This document shows, one piece after another, positions 1 through 6,309 of a stretch of DNA of 6,309 bases. The translations under genes were made by a program, and so were the position numbers. Positions within the stretch are counted from its first letter, which is position 1. Every line of letters begins with the position of its first letter. This DNA is from Erwinia sp. (GTDB lineage: Bacteria; Pseudomonadota; Gammaproteobacteria; Enterobacterales; Enterobacteriaceae), in the NCBI GenBank assembly GCA_003512805.1, contig DOOK01000353.1, forward strand, positions 1 through 6,309, read 5' to 3'. Under the pieces are notes generated by a model that saw only the letters and a program-made list of their open reading frames with translations, was not told where the DNA came from and ran no database searches.

Positions 1-139
1 CACGGCGGAAACCACTTCGCCAATGGATGCCAAAGCCGTGCTGTCAAAGCGTGCAGATGAGAAGGGCGGTAAATACTATATGATTATTGCCGGCCGCGAA
101 CACGGTAAATTCAGCGCGACCGCAGACGTTTATAAATAA
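1..139 (+). CDS. C-terminal end of a DUF1471 (YdgH/BhsA/McbA/YhcN-type) protein, 5' truncated
   Basis: The window opens inside this gene. The frame starting at base 2 is open for 45 codons to a TAA at 137-139. The visible peptide includes SPMDAKAVLSKRADEKGGKY, then an alternating hydrophobic stretch YYMIIAGREH, and ends SATADVYK. This matches the DUF1471 fold of small enterobacterial proteins: a 'SPxD...L..KADEKGAxxYxI' helix, a beta strand, and a closing 'xATAxxYK' strand. Known members (BhsA, McbA, YhcN, YahO) are roughly 85-100 residues with a signal peptide. They are periplasmic or envelope-associated and linked to stress, biofilm and surface properties. The signal peptide and promoter lie outside the window, so I cannot say which paralogue this is; a YhcN-like member is plausible. 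Seven bases after the stop a strong terminator begins, so this is the last gene of its transcript. Family confidence is good; specific function is unknown. Confidence 0.8.
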   Translation, partial: TAETTSPMDAKAVLSKRADEKGGKYYMIIAGREHGKFSATADVYK

Positions 140-146
140 GTATCAG

Positions 147-177
147 GCAGGCAGAATTTATTCTGCCTGCTGTTTTT
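147..177 (+). terminator. Rho-independent terminator of the DUF1471 gene
   Basis: The arms GCAGGCAGAAT (147-157) and ATTCTGCCTGC (160-170) are perfect 11-base inverted complements. In practice the inner A-T pairs would open to form the loop. A T-rich run TGTTTTT (171-177) follows on the plus strand. Read on the minus strand, the stem is followed by a mixed sequence with no T run, so it should mainly stop plus-strand transcription. The convergent phosphorylase gene runs into it: its stop codon is at 158-160, in the loop side of the hairpin. Confidence 0.92.
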
Positions 178-1867
178 CCCCCGCGTTTTTCAGCCAGAGA
201 AAGTGCCACGGCGGCAGCGTCAGCGGATGGTTGCTGTCAAAAATGCTGTTACCGGCAATATTGCGATAGAGCCGATTGTCCGGCAGCGTCCAGCTCACCT
301 CTTTGCCGCTCAGATTATAAATACAGAGCATCTCTTCATTTTGCTGCGTCGAGCGGCGTCGCAAGATAAACAATGAGTTATCGCTTTCCAACACCTCGGC
401 AGGGTTATCAGGATGAAAAGCGGGCTGGCGTGTTCTTAACTGAATCAGCTGGCTAAGCCCGTGATAAACCTTATGGCGCAACGAACGGGTATCGCTGAGC
501 GCGGCTTCAATCTCACCGATAGCGTATTTTTCGCGGTTAATCGCCCGGTTGTGCCCCGCGACTTTTACGCCCTCCATATCGTTACGCGACCCTAAAATAC
601 TCTGAATATAAACGGCCGGTACGCCGGGGAAAGCCAGTAATACCGCGTGAGCTAACATAAAGCGCTGGAAGCGCACCTCGTCGCTGTCCTCTTTTTTATT
701 CAGCGCATCCATATAGGTAACGTTGATTTCGTACGGGCTACTGGTGCCGTCAGGATTGTTTTTATAGGAGATCAGCGCACCTTCAAGAGCCAGATCCCTG
801 ACCAGCGACACGATTTCCGTTTCCGGCAGAATGCCGCGCAGTGGATTAAGACCGATGCCGTCGTGCGAAGCCAGAAAGTTAAACCAGGTGGTGGTGCCGT
901 TGGCAACGCCCAGCGAAGCTGCCCACTTCTTCAGCGCACGTGAAGAACCGTAATGGATGGCGTGCAGCAGCAGCGGCGGCAGCGAGAACTGGTAAACCAT
1001 CTGCGCTTCATCGCGCCCGTTGCCAAAATAGCTGATGTTATCTTTATGCGGCACGTTAGTTTCAGTAATGATGGCCGTGCCGGGGGCAACCTCTTCCGCG
1101 ATAGCGCGAAACAGTTTCACCAGCTGGTGGGTTTTTTCCAGATGAATACACGAGGTGCCGGGCGTTTTCCACATATAGCCTACCGCGTCCAGCCGTACGT
1201 AATCTGCCCCCTTCGCCAGATAATCAAGCAGCACCTTTACCATGCTCAGCAGCACTTCTGGCCGGGCAAAGTTCAGGTCAATCTGATCGGCGCTGAACGT
1301 GGTCCAGATAAAACGCGTTTCGCCGTTTGCCAGCGTAAAAGGCGTCAGCAGCGGTGAGGTTCTGGGGCGGGTAACCGCGCTGAGATCCGTACCGGGTGGC
1401 ATACTGATAAAGAAATCGTCCCACCCGGGATCCTGGGCCAGATAGTGCTTAAACCAGGCGCTGTGGGCGGAAATATGGTTGCACACGAAATCAAACATCA
1501 GTCGCGTATGCTGATGCAGTTCCGCCACGTCCGACCATTCACCGCAGATAGCATTGACCCGATGATAATCGATGACCGAAAAGCCATCGTCGGAAGAATA
1601 AGGGAAGAACGGCAGGAGATGGACCAGGGTAAAGCACTTCAGGTGCTGCTGATAAAAGCGAGAGAAAGTACGGAGCGTGGGCGCTTCGCGCTCGCGGAAC
1701 TGATCGGCGTAGGTAATCAGCACCACGTCCTTTTCGTCCCAGTGCGCTTTGCGCGAGTAGCTGAGGGTATTTTGCGTCTGCCTGATGGCTTCCGTCAGCT
1801 GGTTAAGCGTCCCGGCGGGAAAAGCGCCTTCATAGATTTTATCGATTAAACTGTTGATAATTTCCAT
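158..1867 (-). CDS. ycjM: GH13_18 sugar phosphorylase, probable glucosylglycerate phosphorylase (YcjM-like)
   Basis: Cytoplasmic retaining alpha-glucoside phosphorylase. The YcjM family splits 2-O-alpha-glucosyl-D-glycerate with phosphate into glucose 1-phosphate and glycerate. Numbering from the chosen ATG, GH13 landmarks are visible: region I DFVCNH (126-131), nucleophile Asp227 in VRLDAVG, acid/base Glu269 in ITETNVPH, and the third acidic residue Asp336 in ASHDGIG. Long stretches match E. coli YcjM from memory, such as VRLDAVGYMWKTPGTSCIHL and NNPDGTSSPYEINVTYMDAL. I chose ATG at 1867 (569 residues) because it aligns with the YcjM N-terminus (M...IYxGxF). A GTG at 1885 would add six residues; neither start has a convincing Shine-Dalgarno site. 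The protein ends about nine residues beyond the YcjM 'WxK' end, with the tail NAGEKQQAE read from the neighbour's terminator. The gene follows feoB after 95 bases, where feoC usually sits. None of the E. coli ycj transporter or catabolic genes are visible nearby. The phosphorylase family is certain; the acceptor is inferred. Sucrose or glucosylglycerol phosphorylase activity is the main alternative. Confidence 0.9.
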   Translation of the reverse strand: MEIINSLIDKIYEGAFPAGTLNQLTEAIRQTQNTLSYSRKAHWDEKDVVLITYADQFREREAPTLRTFSRFYQQHLKCFTLVHLLPFFPYSSDDGFSVIDYHRVNAICGEWSDVAELHQHTRLMFDFVCNHISAHSAWFKHYLAQDPGWDDFFISMPPGTDLSAVTRPRTSPLLTPFTLANGETRFIWTTFSADQIDLNFARPEVLLSMVKVLLDYLAKGADYVRLDAVGYMWKTPGTSCIHLEKTHQLVKLFRAIAEEVAPGTAIITETNVPHKDNISYFGNGRDEAQMVYQFSLPPLLLHAIHYGSSRALKKWAASLGVANGTTTWFNFLASHDGIGLNPLRGILPETEIVSLVRDLALEGALISYKNNPDGTSSPYEINVTYMDALNKKEDSDEVRFQRFMLAHAVLLAFPGVPAVYIQSILGSRNDMEGVKVAGHNRAINREKYAIGEIEAALSDTRSLRHKVYHGLSQLIQLRTRQPAFHPDNPAEVLESDNSLFILRRRSTQQNEEMLCIYNLSGKEVSWTLPDNRLYRNIAGNSIFDSNHPLTLPPWHFLWLKNAGEKQQAE

Positions 1868-1962
1868 TTTTATAAAGTGAGCCACCGCACAGGTTTACCG
1901 CCACGTAATGTTCACTGTAGACCCTGGAAGCGAAAGCGCAAACTTCCTGCGGCGGCCGCGCT
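1868..1962. other. feoB-phosphorylase gap with overlapping inverted repeats and no feoC
   Basis: This 95-base gap holds no reading frame resembling FeoC. Two inverted repeats overlap and could form alternative structures. GGAAG (1926-1930) pairs with CTTCC (1943-1947). AAAGCGC (1933-1939) pairs with GCGCTTT (1958-1964), leaving an 18-base loop and overlapping the feoB stop codon. Neither is followed by a real T run on the minus strand, so at most this is a weak terminator or a transcript-end processing signal. A very weak sigma70-like pair can be drawn on the minus strand (TTGCGC, 16 bases, TACAGT), but I would not rely on it. Read-through from feoB into the phosphorylase gene is therefore possible. 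Confidence 0.4.
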
Positions 1963-4263
1963 TTAGTGGCAGCTGCCTTTTTTACTGCATCCTTCGCAGC
2001 CACCGGCCTGAAGGTTTCTGACCGACAGCCTGGCCGGGGGGAGCCTGATATTTTTCATCACCGCCAGCATCAGCAGGTTAAACAGGGCCACCGCAGCCAG
2101 CGTTATAATGCTCGACTGCGGATGGCTGCTGAAAGTCGCGAGCTGATAAAACGTCGTGGCCAGGGTATAGGCCAGGCTCAACCCCCAACCGTTTGAGAAC
2201 AGCATCCAGCCGGTACTGCTTTCGCGGGCCACCGCGCCCATCACCGACACGCAAGGCACGTAGAGCAGAACGAAAATCAGGTAGCTATAGGCGGCGGTAT
2301 CGCTGGCAAATTTGCTGTGCATCATGCCCATTGCGCCGCTTGCCATGCTGCCGTCACCTTTGCTGGCGTCGAGAGGATGCAGCAGCACGCTCAGGCTGAA
2401 CGTCGCCTGTACGTTCTGCCAGGTTTCCGTCACCGCTTCTTTCAGCTCGTTCAGCAAGCTAAAGCTTTGCGGATCGAACGCCTCTTTATGCAGCGCTTCG
2501 GCGGTATAGAGCGTATTTAGCGTGCCGATAACCACTTCCTTCGCCATCGCACCGGTAAGCAGACCGACCGTGGCCTGCCAGTTGTCGCTGCTGACGCCGA
2601 TCGGGGCAAGTAACGGCGTCAGCTGGCGGCTGACGGTCGCCAATGCCGAGTCATTAATGCTGGAAACGGGCTGGCCGCTGAAGGTAAAGCTGTTCAGGGC
2701 GCCAATCATCACGCTCACGATCACAATGACCTTGCCAGCGCGCAGCACAAAGCTTTTCAGGCGCTGCCAGGTTTGCAGGCACAGGCTTTTCAAATGCGGC
2801 ACGTGCCAGGCGGGCATTTCCATCATAAATGGTGTCGCTTCACCGCGTAGCAGCGTGTGCTTCAGCACCAGCCCGGTGAAGATGGCGGCCACAATCCCCA
2901 GCAGATAAAGGCTGAATACCACCAGCGCACCATGTTGGCCAAAGAACGCCGAGGCAAAAATAGCAAAGATAGCCAACCGCGCGCCGCACGACATAAAAGG
3001 CGCCATCAGTAACGTAATCAGGCGTTCACGCGGTGCATCAAGCGTACGCGTGCCCATCACGGCAGGCACGTTGCAGCCAAAGCCGACAATAAGCGGCACG
3101 AAAGATTTTCCGGGTAGCCCCAGCGCCTGCATCAGCCGATCCACAACAAAAGCCGCGCGCGCCATATAGCCCGAATCTTCCATAAATGAGAGAAACAGAT
3201 ACATCAGGCCAATTTGCGGGATTAGCGGCATGACGGTATTGATACCGCCGCCAATGCCCTGCGCCAGAAACAGCGTCAGGAAAGCGGGCAGATGCAGCAC
3301 GGCACCCAGCCATTGCATCCCATCAATAAAGATCGCGGCGCTACTCCGTTCGAACAGGGGCTGCAGCGCACCGCCCAGGTTGATGGCCAGAAAGAACATC
3401 AGGTAAACCATGGCCAGGAAGAGGGGAATACCCAACCAGCGGTGCAGCACCACCCGATCGAGCAGGCCGGAAAGGCGGCGTGGAATAGCCGTTTGCTGTC
3501 CTCTGGCGCATTGGCACAGCTGTTCGATAGTGGCATAACGAGCCTGGCTGATAGCAAGCGGCGCTTCCGTACCGATTTGCGAGGCAAGCGCAGCGGCGCG
3601 ATCGCCAGCCTGAATGCGGCACCAGACATCGCCTTCCAGCATCTGTAAAGCCAGCCAGCGCTGATGTGAGGGCTGCAGCTGAACCGGCATGGCGGCCTGT
3701 AGCGTAGCGACGTGACGCTCCGTCTCTTCGGGATAGGTGACGGTCAATGCCGGGGCTGCACCGTCAAAATCATCAATCGCCGCTTTCAGCCGATCGATGC
3801 CCGTACCGCGTGTTGAAACCAGCGGGATCACCGGACAGCCCAGCGCTTCAGCCAGCCGCGCCACATCAATATGGATATGCTGACTTTCAGCGATATCCAG
3901 CATATTCAGCGCGACGATGCAGGGCATGCCCAGCTCCCGTAGCTGTAGCGTCAGGTAAAGGTTGCGAACGAGGTTGCTGGCGTCGACCACGTTAATCAGC
4001 AGATCGGCCTCGCCGCTCAGAATGTAACTACAGGCGATCTGTTCATCTAACGAGCCTTGTTCCGACATGGTGGTCAGGGAGTAAGTGCCTGGCAAATCGA
4101 CCAGTTTTACCTTGTGTTGCGCGGTGGTAAACGTCCCTTCCTTGCGTTCGACGGTAACGCCAGCCCAGTTGCCGACGCGCTGACGCGCACCGGTTAGCTG
4201 GTTAAACAGGGTCGTTTTCCCGGCGTTAGGATTGCCGATCAGACCAATCGTGAAAGCTTTCAT
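1963..4263 (-). CDS. feoB: FeoB, ferrous iron transport GTPase/permease
   Basis: Inner-membrane importer of Fe(II), 766 residues, close to the usual length of enterobacterial FeoB. The N-terminal G domain shows G1 GNPNAGKT (10-17), a G2 threonine in GVTVE (Thr37), G3 DLPG (56-59), G4 NMLD (120-123) and a G5-like VSTRG (about 148-152). A linker helical domain follows (to about residue 270), then the polytopic membrane domain. This carries two inverted Gate motifs: GFGCNVPAVMGTR (Cys about 396) with FMSCGARL (Cys about 425), and LLYVPCVSVMGAV (Cys about 670). These three cysteines are the conserved ones proposed to line the pore. The C-terminus is cytosolic and Cys-rich (GGCEGCSKKGSCH), as is common in gammaproteobacterial FeoB. 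The ATG at 4263 lies 14 bases after the feoA stop, with a weak GAG-type ribosome site, so translation is probably coupled to feoA. The frame is intact with no missing motif. feoC, the usual third gene, is not downstream. Confidence 0.98.
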   Translation of the reverse strand: MKAFTIGLIGNPNAGKTTLFNQLTGARQRVGNWAGVTVERKEGTFTTAQHKVKLVDLPGTYSLTTMSEQGSLDEQIACSYILSGEADLLINVVDASNLVRNLYLTLQLRELGMPCIVALNMLDIAESQHIHIDVARLAEALGCPVIPLVSTRGTGIDRLKAAIDDFDGAAPALTVTYPEETERHVATLQAAMPVQLQPSHQRWLALQMLEGDVWCRIQAGDRAAALASQIGTEAPLAISQARYATIEQLCQCARGQQTAIPRRLSGLLDRVVLHRWLGIPLFLAMVYLMFFLAINLGGALQPLFERSSAAIFIDGMQWLGAVLHLPAFLTLFLAQGIGGGINTVMPLIPQIGLMYLFLSFMEDSGYMARAAFVVDRLMQALGLPGKSFVPLIVGFGCNVPAVMGTRTLDAPRERLITLLMAPFMSCGARLAIFAIFASAFFGQHGALVVFSLYLLGIVAAIFTGLVLKHTLLRGEATPFMMEMPAWHVPHLKSLCLQTWQRLKSFVLRAGKVIVIVSVMIGALNSFTFSGQPVSSINDSALATVSRQLTPLLAPIGVSSDNWQATVGLLTGAMAKEVVIGTLNTLYTAEALHKEAFDPQSFSLLNELKEAVTETWQNVQATFSLSVLLHPLDASKGDGSMASGAMGMMHSKFASDTAAYSYLIFVLLYVPCVSVMGAVARESSTGWMLFSNGWGLSLAYTLATTFYQLATFSSHPQSSIITLAAVALFNLLMLAVMKNIRLPPARLSVRNLQAGGCEGCSKKGSCH

Positions 4264-4277
4264 ATTTTCGCTCGTTT

Positions 4278-4502
4278 TCAGTTCAGGCAGTCAAGCTGGA
4301 GTAGGGAAAGGTCCTTGCGGCGCAGCGCCAGGCTTGCATAGCCATTTTCGATTTTGACGGGGCCGCCAAACGGCGCCACGGCTTTAACCTGAAAGCGAGA
4401 ACCGGGACACAGTCCCTGTAACAGCAGCTTTTGCCGGAAGCCCGGACTGATAGCGGAAGAGAAGCCGATGATTGTGTAATAACGATTAGAAGCAAATTTC
4501 AT
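4278..4502 (-). CDS. feoA: FeoA, small SH3-like cytosolic partner of FeoB
   Basis: A 74-residue protein, the typical FeoA length. It has the FeoA/SH3-like core: IIGFSSAISPGFRQKLLLQG, then PGSRFQV, an AP-G-P-I segment (VAPFGGPVKIEN) and a closing SLALRRKDLSLLQLD strand. These positions match E. coli FeoA closely (ITGFSREISP.YRQKLL.LG...PGS.F.V). FeoA is required for FeoB-dependent ferrous iron uptake and is thought to act on FeoB or the Feo complex in the cytoplasm; its exact role is unsettled. The ATG at 4502 is preceded on the minus strand by GGGTGGTGCT, giving a GGTGG ribosome site four bases away. It is the first gene of the feo transcript, with its own promoter after the tex terminator. 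A second reading frame in the same bases (about 70 residues) is a shadow without family features. Confidence 0.97.
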   Translation of the reverse strand: MKFASNRYYTIIGFSSAISPGFRQKLLLQGLCPGSRFQVKAVAPFGGPVKIENGYASLALRRKDLSLLQLDCLN

Positions 4503-4548
4503 AGCACCACCCAGGTAGAATACGCTGCCGTGATAATTGACCCGGGTA

Positions 4549-4576
4549 ATTATATTGAGAATGATTCTTAGTTCAG
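4549..4576 (-). promoter_or_regulatory. Predicted sigma70 promoter of feoAB
   Basis: On the minus strand a perfect -10 hexamer TATAAT (4554 to 4549) stands 16 bases from a poor -35 hexamer CTGAAC (4576 to 4571; three of six match TTGACA). The expected start of transcription is about 4542, giving an untranslated leader of about 40 bases before the feoA ATG. A weak -35 next to an activator site is what an FNR-dependent class II promoter should look like. The start point is inferred, not measured. Confidence 0.75.
4556..4570. promoter_or_regulatory. Fur-like operator in the feoA promoter spacer
   Basis: TGAGAAT-G-ATTCTTA is a 7-1-7 inverted repeat with six of seven symmetrical positions. It closely resembles the Fur box core TGATAAT-N-ATTATCA. 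It fills almost exactly the spacer between the predicted -35 and -10, so Fe(II)-Fur bound here would block RNA polymerase. Fur repression of feo is known in E. coli; the assignment here is by sequence only. Confidence 0.8.
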
Positions 4577-4590
4577 TTGATGTAGAACAA
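4577..4590 (-). promoter_or_regulatory. FNR-like site upstream of the feoA promoter
   Basis: On the minus strand TTGTT-CTAC-ATCAA matches the FNR consensus TTGAT-N4-ATCAA at nine of ten defined positions. It directly abuts the -35 hexamer. Its centre (4583.5) lies at -41.5 relative to the predicted start at 4542, the classical position for FNR activation. FNR control of feo under anaerobiosis is established in E. coli. CRP is a less likely reader because the half-sites lack TGTGA. Confidence 0.75.
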
Positions 4591-4642
4591 ACTTACGCCG
4601 AACGACGTTATCTGAAAAGTAAACGGAAAACGAAAAGCGCGT

Positions 4643-4692
4643 AAAAAAACGCCGTTCAGCGTGCGGATCGGACGATTCACACGCGGAACGGC
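4643..4692 (-). terminator. Rho-independent terminator of tex
   Basis: On the minus strand GCCGTTC (4692 to 4686) pairs with GAACGGC (4657 to 4651). After one mismatch GCGTG also pairs with CACGC inside, leaving a 16-base loop. One G and then seven T (4649 to 4643) follow. This is a strong intrinsic terminator starting 17 bases after the tex stop codon. It separates tex transcription from the feoA promoter just downstream. Confidence 0.93.
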
Positions 4693-4708
4693 AAAGGAAT
4701 GCGTCAGG

Positions 4709-6309
4709 TCAGGACTTCTTGCCGAAGGCCGCAGCCAGTGCATCGCCCATAGCGCTGTTGCCCGCAGGCTGCGCCGCAGGGCGCGAGCGCGGTTTATTTT
4801 GAGCGGGACGGCCGGCATCGCGGCCAGCATTGCGGCGGGCGTTGGTTTCCCCCGGCTGCTCATCAAGGCGCATGGTCAATGCAATGCGTTTGCGCGGCAA
4901 ATCCACCTCCATGACCTTCACTTTGACAATATCGCCCGCTTTCACCACTTTATGCGGATCGTCAACAAACTTGTCTGCCAACGAAGAGATATGCACCAGA
5001 CCATCCTGATGCACGCCGATGTCGACAAAAGCGCCAAAATTGGTGACGTTCGTGACCGCTCCTTCCAGCACCATACCCGGCAGCAAATCGTTCATGGTTT
5101 CCACGCCTTCCGCAAACTGGGCAGTTTTAAACTCGGGACGCGGATCGCGACCGGGTTTTTCCAGCTCTTTAAGAATGTCGCTGACCGTCGGTACGCCAAA
5201 CTTCTCGTCGGTAAAATCAACGGCGCGCAGGTCGCGCAGCGCGGTTGCGTTGCCCATTAAATCGGTCAGTGCCTGCTCGGTTGCGGCCAGAATGCGCTCC
5301 ACTACCGGATAGGTTTCCGGGTGAACGGTCGACGCATCCAGCGGGTTATCGCCCTGGCTGATGCGCAGGAAGCCCGCGCACTGCTCAAAGGCTTTTGGCC
5401 CCAGACGGGTAACCTTCAGCAGCTGCTGACGATTACGGAAACGGCCGTTCTCGTCGCGCCAGTTAACGATGTTTTGCGCGATCATCTTGCTCAGGCCAGC
5501 GACACGCGTCAGCAGCGGCACGGAGGCGGTGTTCAGATCCACGCCTACGCCGTTAACACAATCTTCTACCACCGCATCCAGCTTTTTCGCCAGCTGGCTC
5601 TGGCTGACGTCATGTTGATACTGACCCACGCCGATCGATTTAGGATCGATTTTTACCAGCTCGGAAAGCGGATCCTGCAGGCGACGGGCAATAGAAACCG
5701 CCCCACGCAGCGAAACGTCCAGATCCGGGAACTCCAGCGCGGCCAGTTCGGAAGCGGAATAAACGGAAGCGCCTGCTTCGCTGACGATCACCTTCTGACC
5801 TTTGACCTGCGGGAACTGCTGTTGTATATCCAGATAGAAGCGTTCAGTCTCGCGTGAGGCCGTACCGTTACCGATAGCGACCAGTTCTACCTGATGCTTA
5901 GTACAGAGCGCGGCGACGGCAGCCGCTGCTTTGGCAGCCTGGCCGGTATGCGGATAAACCGTATCGGTCGCGACCAGCTTGCCGGTTGCGTCCACTACCG
6001 CAACTTTCATGCAGGTGCGCAGGCCCGGATCCAGCCCCATAGTGGCACGCATGCCTGCTGGCGCAGCCATCAGTAAATCGTGCAGATTACGGGCAAAGAC
6101 ATTGATCGCCTCATCTTCCGCCCGCTCGCGAACGGTACCCATCAGCTCGGTTTCGAGATGCAGCATCACCTTAATACGCCACGTCCAGCTCACCACCGCT
6201 TTGCGCCAGCTGTCGGCCGGGGCGTTATTCAGACGCAGGTTGAGATGGCTGGCAATGATTTGCTCGCCCTGACTTTCGCGCGGCGGCTCGTCAAACTGCG
6301 GATCGGCGT
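4709..6309 (-). CDS. tex: Tex (YhgF), S1-domain RNA-binding transcription accessory protein, 5' truncated
   Basis: The C-terminal 532 residues of Tex are visible; the frame stays open through the right edge, so the N-terminal third (about 240 residues, judging from the roughly 770-residue family) lies outside. The GTG at 6196 is an internal valine (KAVVSWTW), not the start. Visible order: end of the N-terminal helical region; a YqgF/RNase H-like domain from MGLDPGLRT (about 90-98); helix-hairpin-helix repeats with [17 protein letters not shown] and [16 protein letters not shown] (about 255-317); an S1 domain with [20 protein letters not shown] (about 410-480); and a low-complexity basic tail rich in Arg, Pro and Ala, ending FGKKS. 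Tex is a conserved cytoplasmic nucleic-acid-binding protein that influences transcription and, in some pathogens, toxin expression or fitness. Its position ahead of feoA is the usual enterobacterial order. One oddity is RTCM (97-100), where E. coli has RTGV. A strong terminator follows. Confidence 0.97.
   Translation of the reverse strand, partial: ADPQFDEPPRESQGEQIIASHLNLRLNNAPADSWRKAVVSWTWRIKVMLHLETELMGTVRERAEDEAINVFARNLHDLLMAAPAGMRATMGLDPGLRTCMKVAVVDATGKLVATDTVYPHTGQAAKAAAAVAALCTKHQVELVAIGNGTASRETERFYLDIQQQFPQVKGQKVIVSEAGASVYSASELAALEFPDLDVSLRGAVSIARRLQDPLSELVKIDPKSIGVGQYQHDVSQSQLAKKLDAVVEDCVNGVGVDLNTASVPLLTRVAGLSKMIAQNIVNWRDENGRFRNRQQLLKVTRLGPKAFEQCAGFLRISQGDNPLDASTVHPETYPVVERILAATEQALTDLMGNATALRDLRAVDFTDEKFGVPTVSDILKELEKPGRDPRPEFKTAQFAEGVETMNDLLPGMVLEGAVTNVTNFGAFVDIGVHQDGLVHISSLADKFVDDPHKVVKAGDIVKVKVMEVDLPRKRIALTMRLDEQPGETNARRNAGRDAGRPAQNKPRSRPAAQPAGNSAMGDALAAAFGKKS

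Noticed and set aside
1123..1130. GCTGGTGG, an E. coli-type Chi octamer on the plus strand
   Set aside because: It is a single copy in coding sequence, on the strand complementary to ordinary His-Gln-Leu codons; one octamer is not evidence of function.
953..1849. Two plus-strand open frames of 134 codons each (953-1357, 1445-1849) opposite the phosphorylase gene
   Set aside because: They lie antisense to a gene with clear family motifs, have no recognisable domains, and their compositions (many Arg, Gln, His) are typical of reversed coding sequence.
1952..1959. GCGGCCGC eight-base palindrome after feoB
   Set aside because: It is part of a short GC-rich stretch; a palindrome of this size alone does not support an operator or recombination site.
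4540..4547. ACCCGGGT palindrome near the predicted feoA transcription start
   Set aside because: The flanks are only partly symmetrical and match no operator I can name; it is more simply explained as chance in the leader region.
4573..4866. Minus-strand 97-codon frame across the tex end and terminator
   Set aside because: It overlaps tex in another frame, runs through the tex terminator and into the feoA promoter, and shows no homology or ribosome site.
4661..5857. Long plus-strand frames opposite tex (4661-5260, 5321-5857)
   Set aside because: These are mirror frames of a highly conserved gene, with no family resemblance; long antisense frames are expected in GC-rich coding DNA.
6194..6196. 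GTG as the start of a 495-residue tex
   Set aside because: The frame stays open to the window edge and the upstream 37 codons encode conserved Tex sequence (ADPQFDEPP..., [11 protein letters not shown]), so this is an internal valine.

Overview
This is a chromosomal segment from an enterobacterium (order Enterobacterales). The Tex, FeoB and FeoA proteins are very close to the E. coli versions as I remember them. The detailed sequence, and the sugar phosphorylase placed directly behind feoB, suggest an Erwinia/Pantoea-like relative rather than Escherichia; that genus guess is only moderately supported. Coding density is high, base composition looks uniform and moderately GC-rich, and no tRNA, rRNA, insertion sequence, CRISPR or phage sign is visible.

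Layout from left to right: (1) the last 45 codons of a plus-strand DUF1471 (BhsA/McbA/YhcN-type) small periplasmic protein, closed by a strong intrinsic terminator; (2) converging on it, a minus-strand GH13 subfamily 18 sugar phosphorylase resembling E. coli YcjM (glucosylglycerate phosphorylase), whose last codons and stop lie inside that terminator hairpin; (3) a 95-base gap, then feoB and feoA on the minus strand, encoding the ferrous iron importer; (4) a compact regulatory region for feoA with an FNR-like site, a -35/-10 promoter and a Fur-like box fitted into the promoter spacer; (5) a strong terminator for tex; (6) the 3' two-thirds of tex (yhgF), running off the right edge.

Read along the minus strand the order is tex - terminator - promoter - feoA - feoB - phosphorylase. 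The neighbourhood matches the enterobacterial tex-feoABC locus, except that feoC is not present after feoB and the phosphorylase occupies its place. The feo control region predicts activation without oxygen (FNR) and repression when iron is plentiful (Fur). The phosphorylase may be partly co-transcribed with feoAB, since no convincing terminator separates them, but no functional link to iron is evident.

I did not find an undescribed biological system here. The points most worth checking are the feoC replacement, the gene tail running into a neighbour's terminator, and a two-residue change beside a conserved motif in the YqgF-like domain of Tex.
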